In this document: piece by piece, positions 12,714-24,707 of the stretch
How positions within the stretch are numbered: position 1 is the first letter of the stretch
How the letters are laid out: each line of letters opens with the position of its first letter
Source: Sequoia sempervirens
Taxonomy: Eukaryota; Streptophyta; Pinopsida; Cupressales; Cupressaceae
Reading direction: 5' to 3'
Length of the DNA: 64,000 bases
NCBI GenBank assembly: GCA_007258455.2
Contig: VDFB02047230.1
Location: 157,054,635 to 157,118,634 of the forward strand
Made by a program: the position numbers and the translations under genes
The notes under the pieces: generated by a model
What the model was told of the DNA's origin: nothing
Database searches by the model: none
What the model saw: only the letters and a program-made list of their open reading frames with translations

Positions 12714-14127
12714 TGATGCAGACCCAAAAGGCCCAAAATCACTCAAGGTGTCAAATTTCCTTCAAGAGGAATCTAACAAGATTAAAATATCTTTTCAAAC
12801 CATTCAAAATACAATCAAGTGGATATCAATCAGTCTCCAAAGCAAAATCAAAAGATATCTTCAAATTTCACCTTTCAAGCACGCTTTCCCTAGTAGCAGT
12901 GGTAACCCAGTTTTAGGGATTTTTCACCAATATTTTCCAAAACATTTGAAAAAATTAGAGATGATTAAGATACCATTTTGAAATTTATACAACATACATG
13001 AAAACCAATGTCAACTCCTTTGGACCAGATCAAAGATCCAATACACCTACCATAGAAAAGGCTAGTGGATTAGCCCACTTTTACAAAGAGAGTACCCTCT
13101 AACCTACACCAAACCCTCTAAAACCTTGGGGAAGCAATTAAAATTTCCAAAAACCACTGAATCCACAATTAGTTCACCATTATCATGCTTCTAACACACT
13201 ACACCATGAAACCCTTGATTCTAGGCCCTCAAAAGGAGGGTTTATTGCAAATCATACCTCCAGGCCTCCCCAAACCTTTCCACCTATTCAAATACTCTTT
13301 ATTATGCCCACACAAGCTTAAAATCTCATTACATAGGTTATTCCTTCCACAAAACTCATAAACCACCCTTTAGTTACTAACTTTCATAAGGAAAATCACT
13401 CAAATTCAACCTAGGGCAACACCCAAAACCCACATACACACTCCCTCAGACCTCCACAACATTTGAAAACCAATAATACATCAAATTGGGTCATTCCACC
13501 AAGTTACAATGGCTACATTAGGTGGAATTCCCTAAAAACTCATTTTTATACTCTCAAACCACCAACTTGCACCAAAACAAAGCAGTTTCAGAAAAATAGA
13601 GATATCTCACACCTAGCATAATGATTTTCAATAAAAATTGAATCATTTGAAATTAGACTCAATTCCCTACCATTCCATGCCAAACTTCAAACAAAATCTG
13701 AAGCTATACGGACTGTTCCAGCCAGACAAAATTTAGGAAATGCAAGGGAAACGTGTATTTCAATACAAAACTAAAAAAATTCATTCAAAATCTTGAAATT
13801 TGTGTTTACAATGATGGAATCAACTAAATATATCTTCAGTAACCTCCTCCAATTCCTATAACGACCTAACCACCTTTTTTTTAAAAAGGCTATTAACCCT
13901 CTACATTGCAAATTATGCATTATTTACTAATGAAAACTCAATATTTGCAACTTAGACTCCCAAAGCTCCTTCTAAAGACTCAAACCTACATTAAATGGCT
14001 CATGTGAACCTTATTACAACATTAATGGTCGCATGGACATCACAAAATGATTCATTCTACCACTAACTCCTAGACCAACTTTCATATAGTGCATTTTGCA
14101 ATTACATGTTTAGGTGCTCCTGCACCA
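12714..14127 (-). repeat. 5' LTR of Element 2
   Basis: Partner of 8962-10375. A minus-strand TATA-type motif lies at 13543-13550, so transcription should run leftward into the protease frame. Confidence 0.9.
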
Positions 14128-14132
14128 CAAAG
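14128..14132. repeat. Target-site duplication CAAAG, right copy (Element 2)
   Basis: Perfect match to 8957-8961. Confidence 0.9.
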
Positions 14133-15650
14133 TTGAATTTTATTTTTTCTTATTGACATCATGCTTACATCAACCCTTGTTGGAGTTAGTTTTCTAGTAT
14201 GATTAAAATGACTTCGTATTTACCTTAAACCTTGATGCCAACTCTATGCATTTTTTCTCTTAGTCAAGGATCCTTTGCTTGTCATCCATTATGATGTCAT
14301 TCTTACGTAATTCTTTTAGGACTTCATATAGTTACCTTATACTAATATCATAGTAATTTTGTGTTGATGTCATTCCCAAAGAGTTGAAACAAACTCCCAT
14401 ACTTAGATTTTTTCAATATTTTAGAATTAGAATTTTAGGATTTCCTTATTGGAATACCTTGTTAGGGGTTACTTTGAAGTCTAATTCTTATAAGATTAGT
14501 GTTTCATTTCTTTAAAAGTTTCACTTTTAGTATTTCCTTGCTAAAGTACCTTGCTAAGGATTTCTATAAAGTTTGGCCCCAATAGAATTAACATTTATTC
14601 CTTTTGGAGTCATAGAATTAAAATTATCTTAAGTATATTATTAGTGGTAAGCTTGAAATTTGATCCCAACATAGTAATAATGTCTTAGAGACCTTCAATT
14701 GGACCTCTCTCCTTTGGAATACCTATTTATTGGTATCCCTAATCCATGATCCTTGATACATTTTGGAGGCTTATTCCATTGGTTTATGTAAGATATTTCT
14801 TAGTCTTATATTGATTATTTTGAATCAAGACTATGAATTTTAGACCTTATCCTTTTTCTTTCATAATAATCTAAGGTACCTAATTGGAAATTCAAATTAG
14901 GATTAAAATCAAGTAAAATTTTCTTAAGTAGGTGTATTGATGATTCCCTATGTGCATGAAAATTTTGATTCAAGAGAGCCAAGAACCTCAAAAATATATG
15001 AAGTATGTAAGTATAATGGATAATATTTGGCATCTAAAATGACTTATCCAAGGAACAACATAGGAGATACAAATCTTGGGAATTCCAATGTCCAATTTTT
15101 TTCAAAGAGTAAACTTGTAGAAGGAGAAAGAACTTTCATGGCACAATGTATAGCCTAGAATAGTGTAAGTTTTTGCATTTATTATTTCTCAACAATCATT
15201 AGACTTGGTTTTGGCTTGCACAAAATCATATGACCAACAAAAAAGAAAAGTGTTTGACCTTGTAGGCCAAATTATGCTAGATATCAATCCTAATATTTTT
15301 CAGAGTATTTGGAATCCCTATCTATACTAAGTTAAATAAGATTAGCATGAAGGAATATCTGAGATATTATGAACAAAACATTACTCAAGAAGTAAATTTT
15401 GTAAATGACAACCTTTTACCAGAAAAAATAAAATTGACTATCAAAATTTCTAAAATCCCCCACAAAAATTGAATTTCAAGAGGATTCTAAGGATGTTATC
15501 ACTTTTTTGACTAGAGTGTTTGGATTATCTAATGCAAAGGACTTTTATCCTTGGATTTGTTTTTTTATTATTCAAAGTTATAGTAATAAAAGGATAGATT
15601 GGGCCACTCACATTAGTGACATACTACATGTGAAACTATCAAAGGTGATG
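14133..15650 (+). other. Decayed retroelement-like DNA, left half of the Element 3 insertion target
   Basis: AT-rich, with weak coding character on the plus strand near 15470-15650 that reads IDWATHISDILHVKLSKVM before the Element 3 insertion. The sense continues after Element 3 at about 32784 (FRMTSYLVYLLALQ). I do not recognise the family. It looks like an accessory frame of an old LTR element. Multiple stops and frame breaks. Confidence 0.45.
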
Positions 15651-15655
15651 GAGAC
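15651..15655. repeat. Target-site duplication of Element 3, left copy (GAGAC)
   Basis: It matches GAAAC at 32779-32783 in four of five bases. Confidence 0.75.
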
Positions 15656-16867
15656 TGTAGACACCTAAAAAATGGTCTGGAGAATCTAATTAATTAAATA
15701 CGACTTATTTGATTAATTAATCCTAAATTCATCTACTTAGTAAATAAATAGAAATATTTATTTATATTAAATTCACTATTAATTCTTCTATTTTATCATA
15801 TTATTTTCCTCTTAATTAAATAAACAAAATTAAATACTTTGTTTCATTTAATTATTATCATTATTATTTCTTATATACTTTATCCATCAAATCTATCCTA
15901 AAATTAAATATACAACTTCAATATTTGATATTATTTAATTATCTCATCACATTTCTTCTTAATTAAATAAAGATATCCAAAAATCTTTAATTTAATTATC
16001 ATATTTCTTCTATTTAATTTAATAAACAAACTTCTATAGTTTATTTTATTAAATTATTTATTCCTCTTTTACTAAATTTAAATAAATAAAAAATATTTAA
16101 ATAATGCATAAATCAAATCCCTATATTCACTCACCAATAAAATTAGATTTTTCAAATCTAATTAATGCAACTGGCATTCACGGGAAGAGCCTCAGGGACA
16201 AACTTATAGTAAGTTCTCTCAATCTTCTGCCTCAAATCTTTCCTCTCATCTTGCCTGGTGTTTTCATGGGGAGGAACAATCCTCCATGATCAACTCCACC
16301 TTCTCATCTCATACCATTCAAATCTCTAGATTTAATCTCAACCTCTGTTGTGTTACCCCTGTGCAAATGTGTTGCCGAAAATCTATATATATAGCCTTCT
16401 GAAGCATCAAAATCATTCGAGAATCATCATCCTTTATGAAAACTTACTCTGCAAGAATTAGTACTCAAGCAACCAAGCAATCATTTAGCATTAGCATTTT
16501 TAGTATCATCATAGCATCATGGCATCAGTAGATTTCACATCACGGCAACATCATAGTTTCTTTTTACTGTAGCTTTCATCCATCGGGCTTCATTTATAGT
16601 AGCTTCATATCATTTAGAAATCATTATAAATCATCACATCACAATATTTAGTATCCAATCCATTCTCTAGATAGGCATTTTAAATAGTTACGGTGCTTAC
16701 AAATATGAGAGCTTTTGTAACTTGATAAATCTTTGGAGATAGGAGACAATGAGATGCTTTTAGGATTTTCTGTGTTTTAACTTAGTTTAATTCATGTTTA
16801 ATCTTGATACAATGTTTCATTAAGAGGTGTATTTAATTGTATTTAGTTTACATTTTTCACACTTACA
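15656..16867 (+). repeat. 5' LTR of Element 3
   Basis: It begins TGTAGACACC and ends ACTTACA. The first 430 bp are extremely AT-rich, with repeated ATTAATTAAAT motifs. A TATA box (TATATATA) sits at 16384-16393, so transcription should begin about 30 bp later and U3 is about 760 bp. Relative to the 3' copy it keeps about 19 extra bases near 16145. Confidence 0.95.
16384..16393 (+). promoter_or_regulatory. TATA box of Element 3 LTR
   Basis: The run TATATATATA lies in an otherwise mixed-composition part of the LTR. The 3' LTR has the same site with slight changes near 32300. Confidence 0.6.
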
Positions 16868-16870
16868 TTA

Positions 16871-16888
16871 TGGCACCCACCGTGGGGC
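16871..16888 (+). promoter_or_regulatory. Primer-binding site of Element 3
   Basis: TGGCACCCACCGTGGGGC starts three bases after the LTR. A very similar TGGCGCCCACCGTGGGG occurs at this position in many plant Tat-type elements as I recall. I leave the tRNA unnamed. Confidence 0.75.
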
Positions 16889-16951
16889 TGTACCCCATGT
16901 TTTTAACAAGTTTTTCTGGAAAGTCTTCGTACAAGATTTTGGCGTGATCCG

Positions 16952-17280
16952 TTTTAGCACGTTCGGAGGATTCTATAGCGCTTCTGATGACTGTTCTAGC
17001 ACTTTTGACAAAAAATATAGCGCTTCTAAGGACTGTTTAAGCGCTTCTAGAGAAAAGTATAGTGCTTTGTGTGACTATTTTAGCGCTTTAATTCACAATC
17101 CAGCACAGATTGACAGTAATATTCAGATATTTGTTTTAGCGCTTCTATCGATTTCTATAGGGCTTCTGTCTATTTTATAGCACTTTTGTCAATTTCTATA
17201 GCGCTTCTGGAAATTTCTATAGCACTTATGTATATTTTTATAGCGCTTTTAATCACTATCATAGCGCTTCTGTGTAACTC
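16952..17280 (+). repeat. Leader array 1 of Element 3: TAGCGCTTCTG units
   Basis: About 14 degenerate units spaced roughly 20-23 bp apart, core TATAGCGCTTCTG with variants such as TAGCACTT and TAGTGCTT. It lies in the gag leader just past the primer-binding site. One frame through it (16827-17180) encodes repeated YSAS/SAS heptads, but that follows from the period and is not evidence of a gene. Confidence 0.85.
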
Positions 17281-18309
17281 ATTTTCTAGATCTGACGTGT
17301 CCGCGACCAGTAGATTTCTTTTCTTTAGTTGGTTTAAAATGGATCAATCCTAGGATATTCACATTTTCAAATTGGACTAAAATTTATCAAACTAGGGTAG
17401 TCATCAAACTTTGCAAAATTGGGATTTTAAAAATGAACATCATGTCTTTTTGTGAAGCAACATCTTCACATAGAATAATTTTTTTTTCCTTTGGGCTTTA
17501 AAATTTGAACAAGTGGTTTCTGTGTTTGAATGGTTGATAGGCATATGCTCTCCCCTTAACTGGGTGATCCAAAAATCCAGACTCATCCTTTTTATGCATT
17601 CTTCAAGCTTTATTACATCCTTTAGAAGGCCTGTCGTAGTGGGAAAAAGTACTCACCCTACGGGAACGACCTAAGTGGGTTCAAACCAAAGCCAGGTTTT
17701 TCCACCCCACTATAAAATTTAAAGAAAATCTAGGGAAACCCACTTTTTTCGGAAGTGTGCAAGACAACCATCCATAAAACCTTTTTTCTAAAGGTTGGGA
17801 GGTCTCCTAAGGGAGTCTATTATTGCCGCTCCAAACGAAAACCCTTTTTAAGAACCTAGTGTAGTATCCAATTGAGTCAATAACGAGACATTGTAATACT
17901 CGCAGTGCAAGGGGAGGGAAGAATCTGACCCCAAGACACTCACCATATACTTTCCAAGGACCATTTGCTCAGGGGATCTGGTATCCACTTTCGTCACTCT
18001 GAGTACGGACCTGGAAAAGACAAAAACACGGGCACCCTCTAGGGGGTGACATGGCTGTGTGAGTTGACACAATTTTAAGCTGTGGGCTATTGAGTATAAC
18101 GATGACCTTTTGACTATTAAGAGTGAGTCTATCTAAAGTGTGTTTTTGTTATCAAACCAATGAAAATAGGACCATGCGTGGTTCTTTTGAACATACACTA
18201 TCTATTTAGATTGCAACTCTTAAAAAAAATTGTCTTCATTTGAGTGTTGTGTATTCCAAAATCATTAAAATTCAGATAAAAGATCATCCTGAAAAATACA
18301 AAATCATAC
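17281..18309 (+). other. Leader of Element 3 between array 1 and the basic ORF
   Basis: Contains a less AT-rich stretch (17620-18070) with several short inverted motifs. No long sense frame. The minus-strand 74-codon frame at 17848-18072 has no domain. It probably belongs to the untranslated RNA leader. Confidence 0.5.
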
Positions 18310-18588
18310 ATGATTAGAGATTGGAAAACCACCAAGTTTGTCAAAAAATCTTTGGCCAAGAGAATTAAAAAACCCAAAAAAACACTTAGTTACAAACATC
18401 TTTTGCAAAGACGACGTTTCTTGTATCAAAATAGGAAAACTTTGCTTCATCATAGAACATTCCTCCATAGGTTCCATAATTTCGATAGGGGTTACACTGA
18501 TGATTATGTTGTAGAACCTTTGACTTCACAAGCCTATATTCAAAGAAACGCTCTTTCACAGGAATTCAACCATAGTCATCATATTTGA
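18310..18588 (+). CDS. Small basic ORF upstream of gag, Element 3
   Basis: An intact 92-codon frame rich in Lys, Arg and His (KKSLAKRIKKPKK, LLQRRRFLYQNRK). Ogre elements are known to carry an extra ORF before gag, and this could be a remnant of such a frame, but I see no domain to prove it. It ends about 840 bp before the gag frame, with array 2 in between. It could also be chance. Confidence 0.35.
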   Translation: MIRDWKTTKFVKKSLAKRIKKPKKTLSYKHLLQRRRFLYQNRKTLLHHRTFLHRFHNFDRGYTDDYVVEPLTSQAYIQRNALSQEFNHSHHI

Positions 18589-18686
18589 CAATCCTCCATT
18601 CCACAACCTGCCATAGAATACTCCACGAGACCAAATCAGTTCTTATGGTAGACAAAACTTTGGAAACCTTATAGTTAAACAGAAAC

Positions 18687-19028
18687 TATAGCGCTTCAAC
18701 CCTCTATTTTAGCGCTTCAACCCTCCGTTTTAGCGCTTCAAAAATCTGTTTTAGTGCTTCAACCCTCTATTTTAGTGCTTTTGAACAATCTTATAGTGCT
18801 TCTGTCCAACAAACCAAACTGCCAGGAAATTCTAGTATCCAACATTCTAGCACTTTTGCTCTCTATTTTAGCGCTTCCACATAAAACATAGCACTTATGA
18901 ACTCTGTTTTAGCGCTTCTGCCATATGTTATAGCGCTTCTGCTCTCTGTTTTAGCACTTATGTGCTTTGTTTTAGCACTTATAAGCTTTGTTTTAGTGCT
19001 TCTGCCCTCTGTATTAGTGCGTCTATAG
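18687..19028 (+). repeat. Leader array 2 of Element 3: regular 21-bp units
   Basis: About 15 units, many spaced exactly 21 bp apart, consensus TTTTAGCGCTTCTGCCCTCTG with variants TAGCACTT and TAGTGCTT. One 35-bp interruption lies near 18805-18845. The core AGCGCT is itself palindromic. The array lies just before gag. Confidence 0.9.
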
Positions 19029-19431
19029 AAGAAGAAAAACATAAAAACTTTCAGAACAACCGTCAAATAGACCAACAGCAGAAACATAATATTTTACCAG
19101 TCAGAAAGATATTACAGACCAGACAGTATCCTAACATTGTGAAACAAAGTAGGTTCTTACAAGTTAAAATTGTTTTACACAAAAACTAGATCTTGCAAAA
19201 TACAAAGTGTCCAAATTATCAAAATAAATCCTAGATTAGTGAGCCAAGTTTCCTCAACGGGATTTTTGACATCCTACCATCACAAGACAAAAAGACTCAG
19301 TAATCAAGAATTTTAAGTTAGCCTCGTCAATAGAATACATCATTATATTTTGGCTTCTTTAAAAAAATCAAATTGACACTAACACCACATAGAAGATCTA
19401 AGTTTAGTAAGGGAAAACAACAAAAAATTGT

Positions 19432-20500
19432 ATGCCAATCTTAACAAGGTTGCAAAGGAAAAAAATCAGAGAAAAGGAAACTAAAAATCTAAACATGGCT
19501 GAAGAGAACCCTTTTTTTCGATACCAACAAGATGAGAACAACAAAATAACACAAGAGGATATACAACACACACAACAAGACCCAAATTTTCATAAATTTA
19601 TGGAAAAGGTCTTAGAACAAGACATGGAGAAATACCTCTTAATGCTAGCAGAGTTAGGTGCCAAACTTCCAAAATATTTTGACATCAACCGGTTGAAGGA
19701 AACACCTAGAACTAATGAGACGAAACCAAACCATACCCAGGATACAAATCAAGTAGTAGCTTTAATAGCTCAAATGCAAATTCTACAGCAACAGATTCAA
19801 AACATGCAAACGGGAACCACAAAAACATATTTATTAAAGGACATTTGTCCTTACCCTTTTCATCCATGTGTGGATATGATACCCTTCCCAAGACATTGTG
19901 AGTTTCCTATGTACGACAAATGCAATTGAAAATCAGACCCAATTGACCATGCATGGGAATTTAGAACAATGAGCCTCGAATTTGCGCAAGAAGATACATA
20001 CCTCATGAGGTTATTTCCTAGGAGTTTGGGAGCCCATTGCATGGAATGGTTCTCAAAATTACAACCAAGGATCAAATCCTTTGAATAATTGGTTAACAAA
20101 TTCATCTCTCAATTCTCTTTCAACATAACACATGACGTAACCATAAAGGATCTCTATAATCTAAAACAGAAAAATGGTGAGACATTTTTATCATTCTTAC
20201 AATGATGGAGAAAGTTGTTCACTAGGTATCCTCAATCTATACCTGAAGAGGAGAAGATTGAATTATTTATAGACAACTTAAATGATCAAATGAGTTATCG
20301 ACTTGAATTACAATGTCCATCAACATTCGAAAAAGTAATTGAGAATGGGCTCAAAATCAAAGAAGCCCTAGTCAAACGAGGAGTGATCAAGCACTATAGT
20401 GAAACATCCAACAATGAAAATCACTATGGAAACAACGACAAGCCAAAATTTTGGTAGAAAAATAGAAATACTAGAAATAATGAACCTACAACTAATAATG
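19432..20500 (+). pseudogene. gag of Element 3
   Basis: The first ATG of the open frame is at 19432; a second at 19495 (MAEENPFFRYQ) may be the real start. The frame runs through a Gln-rich coiled-coil-like stretch (VVALIAQMQILQQQIQNM) and a Retrotrans_gag core (AWEFRTMSLEFAQEDTYLM, MEWFSKLQPRI). The same frame is broken by stops near 19927, 20086, 20203 and 20456, each explicable by a single point change, then shifts before the zinc knuckle. gag forms the particle that packages the RNA. Not functional in this copy. Confidence 0.8.
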
Positions 20501-20678
20501 TAAAACCAGTATTCAATTTGACAACATCAACTATCAAAGCAAACCAAAATGAAAACCAAAAAACAACCAGGGCACTATCCAAAACAACAACACCAACAAT
20601 GGAGAATCACGACCATCATACCAAAGGTAATCAAATCGACGGAAATTCACCCCATTAGGACAAACATTATAATCGTCA

Positions 20679-22472
20679 ATGAAAGAACTCATTGCGAACA
20701 AACTTATTACTTTACCAGAAGCTCGAAACTGGGAGCCAAAGGTAAAACCATCATGGTGGAATGATGCAGATTATTGTAATTTGCATAAAAATAGAGGACA
20801 TAAGACAAATGACTGTATGCAACTAAAACACCTAATACAAGACTTTATTGAAGCCAAGAAGGTGTTTGTTGAAGGGCCTCAGACAAACAATGATCACAGT
20901 GCATTTATCAATCCATTACCCAACTATGAAAAAGGAGAGCCTTCTTCTTCTAGTAGTAAGGGAAAAAGTATAAACTATGTCTATGACACCACCATTCTTT
21001 GCCTTTCTGAGGTAGAGAAAAATGGCATTGAAATCCAAAAGGATAACACAAACAACAATAACATTGAATCCCTGAATATGAGGACAAGCGCTGGAACATT
21101 TGATAATCAAATCAATGTTTTAAAAATAAGGGAAACAAAAGATCATCCACAAGTCAATATAATGACAAGGGGACAATACAAGGTAATACTGAAAGGAATT
21201 TCCTCCAAAAATAATGCTCCCCCATCACATCAATACAATATCATTGACCAATTACAAAAGATACCCGTGCAAATATCCATTTTAGAACTTCTCAAAATTT
21301 CTCCATCACATAAGGAAGTTTTAGAACAAGCTCTCATCGCTACAACAATCCCTAATAATTCGGATGTTTGTCAATTCCAAGCCATGGTGGGACATCTCAC
21401 CACACCTCATTGTCTATCATTCTCTAAACAAGATGATGTATCTATACATCACCCACACAATGCAGCCTTACATATCAAATTTCTCATCCATAAACACCGT
21501 GTTAAACGTGTTTTGATAGATGGAGGAGTTGGTCTAAATAATTGTACCTTGAAACTAATTCATGCACTAGGATATTCTGAAAATTCCATTGACACTAAGA
21601 GAAAAATAACGATAAAGGCATATGATGAAGAGGAAAGGTCTTCCAGAGGACTTATCATACTTCCAATCCAGGTAGGGCCGATTGTCAAAAACATTGTTTG
21701 TCAAGTGTTAGACAAAGATCTAACATACAACATAGTATTTGGTTGTCCATGGATCCATGACATGCAAGTGGTACCTTCAACATACCATCAATGTCTAAAA
21801 TTTCTAGTGAATGGACAGGAAGTCACCATATCAGCTAACAACAACAATCCACAGATTTGCAGCATGTTGAAAGCAACTCAAGACACTCTGATACCTCATA
21901 ACCGAGAAGTCAATACTTTTAATTCATCTACTATGGATAGCCAACCCAATTTTATATCTAAATGGGTTGAGAAAAAGAATCTAGAGAAAGAAATAACTGA
22001 CATAGACACATCAAAAGCCAAAGGTCGTATAAATGAATTTTCACAACTTTCAAAAAGGGTTCAGATAATGGAAGAAGGTGTTGGAGAATATTCTCTTGAC
22101 CAATCTTTGTGCCCATCACAGTTACTCCCATCACCAAAAACATATGGACAACCCATATTAAAATCTCCAAGATCATCACAACCCATCACAGCTCTAAATG
22201 AAAGGTTCATAAAAACAAGTACACTCGAAGAGGAGTCCAAAGACAAAGCCATTCTCAGTTGGCTATACAAAGATGAGGAAGCATCAACATCAGCAAATAT
22301 CAGCATCAAAATAGATCAGTATGGAAAAGGGAAGGTCATTTTAGAGAAGATGGGTTACAAAGGTCAAGGACCTATTGGCAAGAGAAAGGATGGTATTATT
22401 GAACCCATTCAGCCTCTCACATTACAACCTAAAGACAATACGGGATTAGGCTATATAACTGAGCAAACATAA
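20679..22472 (+). pseudogene. Zinc knuckle, aspartic protease and G-patch of Element 3
   Basis: A 597-codon open stretch; the ATG at 20679 is only the first in the open frame, which should be entered from gag. C33-x2-H36-x4-H41-x4-C46 forms a variant knuckle followed by LKHLIQDFIEAKK. The protease lies at about residues 258-385, with active site VLIDGGVGLN (Asp at residue 281) and the closing IVFGCPWIHDM; DGG replaces the usual DTG/DSG, as in Tat-type elements. The last 50 residues are a G-patch: YGKGKVILEKMGYKGQGPIG, then DNTGLGY. A TAA ends the stretch, but the frame continues into the linker. Confidence 0.88.
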
Positions 22473-23258
22473 GAAGAAACCCAAAAAGCAGTGGAAAGGA
22501 TACTACAAATGAGAGATGGCTCTGACACAAACTCAAGTGAATATGAATGGGATCATCTATCTACTACATCATATACTGATAAAGAGATTGATATTATCCA
22601 AACATATACACCCTTACGAGAGGAGGGACAAGGTTCGGGAATTAGAACATTTGTTATGGGATCAACAAATATTGATGACTCAAGCGAGGACAATCAGACA
22701 TCAAGTGAGTTAGAAAACTTGGAGGTGAGTACCGTCATAAACCTTGAACATCCTACAAATAACTTTAACCACCTAGCTATCATGACACTTACAACAGTTG
22801 ACCTTGTTCAATTTGATGACTTGTCACCATTAATACACCCTGAACTTATTGACTGGGAACCCATTGAACCTAGTCTTATACCAGTCTTTTCAAACAATGA
22901 TGCCATCATAAATTATCTATGCTGTGACAAAACTGATACAAGTACTATCCATAACACTCATATCGATACTTTACATCAGGAGGGTGCCAAATCTTTTAGT
23001 TGCAAAAATGACAACAGGACAAATAAATCTAATGATGAAAACCTCTTTGAGGCAGCATTAGATTTTGAAAAGAGAAAAATAAAGAGCGTATCCAACAACA
23101 AAAACCTTTTTGAGGAACTGAAGGATGAAAGATTTGACACTCTCCTAGAACACTACCATGAAAAATCATTAGTACTGGTAGAGCCAACACAGTCTATAAA
23201 TTTGGGAACATCTGAAGAAGCAAGGATCTTACATCTAGCAGCATCCATGATAGAATAG
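22473..23258 (+). pseudogene. Acidic PR-RT linker of Element 3
   Basis: Same frame as the PR and G-patch, separated by one TAA. 255 open codons rich in Asp, Glu, Ser, Thr and Asn, with two related motifs (ENLFEAALDFEKRKIKS and KNLFEELKDERFDTLLEHY). A stop at 23256 precedes the RT N-terminus (QINFAWSYLDMPGLDPQ). No enzymatic motif. Such linkers connect PR to RT in Tat-type polyproteins. Confidence 0.65.
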
Positions 23259-24700
23259 GAAAATCCGACATTCACTAGATTCTTTGAGCAACAACAAATA
23301 AATTTTGCATGGTCTTATTTAGACATGCCAGGATTGGATCCACAACTTCTAATGCATCATTTATCACTACCAAAGGGAATCAAACCAGTCAAGCAAAAAT
23401 TGAGAAAGATGCACCCCCACATTTTTGGTAAAAGTTGAACTAAAAAAATTATTACATGCAGGCTTTATCAGATCCATAGATTATGCAGAATGGATCTCAA
23501 ACATTGTGCTAGTATCCAAACCTGATCATAGCATCAGAATATGCACAAATTTTAGAGATTTAAACAAGGCATGCCCAAAGGATGATTTTCCTTTTCCCAA
23601 CATTGACATAATTGTTGATCTAATGGCAGGACATGCCATGTTATCTATAATGGATGGCTTCTCAGGATACAATCAAATCAAAATAGCACTTGAGGATCAA
23701 GAAAAGACGACATTCACTTGCCCTTGGGGAACATTCTGCTGGAATGTCATTCCTTTTGGATTGAAAAATGCAGGTGCAACATATCAATGAGCAATGACCA
23801 CAATTTTTTATGATATGATGCATACTTTCATGGAAGATTATGTGGATGACATATTAGCAAAATCACACACTAGGGAAGGACATTTGGAAATGATTGATAA
23901 GATCTTCACTAGACTGGAAAATTTCAATGTAAGATTGAACCCAAAGAAGTGTATCTTTGGGGTGACTTCAGCAAAACTTCTTGGTTACATAGTTTCAGAA
24001 AAAGGTATTGAAGTGGATCCAGCTAAAGTTAAGGCAATCATGGAGATGCCACTGCCTAAAAACATCAGCCAATTAAGTTCCCTACAAGGAAGATTACAAT
24101 CCATCAGGAGATTTATCTCCCAGCTAGCAGATAAGAGTCATCCATTTAATCATCTACTTCATAAAAATGTTTCATTCAAATGGGATCATAACTGTGAAAC
24201 AACTTTTGACCAGATAAAGCAATATTTTGTGACACCTCTGATACTCATGCCACCCATAGTAGAAAGACCACTATTACTATATATTGCAACAACTGAAATA
24301 TCTTTAGGAGCTTTATTAGCACAAGAGGATTCTGAAGGAAAATAACAAGCAGTTTACTACATCAACAGGACTCTCAACGGATATGAAATAAACTATACAT
24401 TCATAGAAAAAGCTTGTTTAGCAGTAGTATTTGCAACTCAACAATTGTGACACTACATGTTGACTCACACAGTCAGGCTCATAGCAAAAATAGACCTATT
24501 AAAATACTTACTCAGTAAAGCTGCACTAACAGGAAGACTTGCAAAATGGGTCATGATATTGAGTGAGTTTGATATCCAATATGTTGATGGGAGAGCCATC
24601 AAAGGATAGGTAATAGCAGATCAACTAGTTGAAGCTCCATTACAAGATCATCATCCAATGCACATTGAATTTCCAGATGCTGACATCATGAATATTACAA
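23259..24700 (+). pseudogene. Reverse transcriptase and first RNase H of Element 3
   Basis: RT copies the element RNA into DNA. The N-terminus (AWSYLDMPGLDP) is in the PR frame; a frame shift near 23420 leads to 23425-24345. Visible motifs are ICTNFRDLNKACPKDDFP, MDGFSGYNQI, FGLKNAGATYQ and the catalytic YVDD at 23839-23850, then LLGYIVSEKGIEVDP. An in-frame TGA follows ATYQ. The connecting RNase H is broken by stops near 24343, 24448 and 24607. The sequence is of Ty3 Tat/Athila type. Confidence 0.9.
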
Positions 24701-24707
24701 ATCAACA

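Larger units (their letters stand above)
8962..14127 (-). mobile_element. Element 2: complete non-autonomous LTR element encoding PR plus charged tail
   Basis: Two 1,414-bp direct repeats, each TG...CA, bound a 2,338-bp interior and are flanked by a perfect CAAAG duplication. An initiator-Met-type primer-binding site and a G-rich tract next to the other LTR fix the orientation as minus. The interior holds one long reading frame, a protease followed by a Lys/Glu-rich tail, with no gag, RT, RNase H or integrase. The LTRs differ at 5 of the first 60 bases. The protease resembles that of chromovirus 4a, so the element probably derives from that lineage and depends on helpers. Confidence 0.9.

Noticed and set aside
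16827..17180. 117-codon frame with YSAS repeats as a repeat protein
   Set aside because: The repeats follow from the DNA array period near 21 bp and the frame crosses the LTR end and primer-binding site.
18687..19028. CRISPR-like repeat array
   Set aside because: Contiguous degenerate 21-bp repeats with no spacers, in a plant retrotransposon leader.
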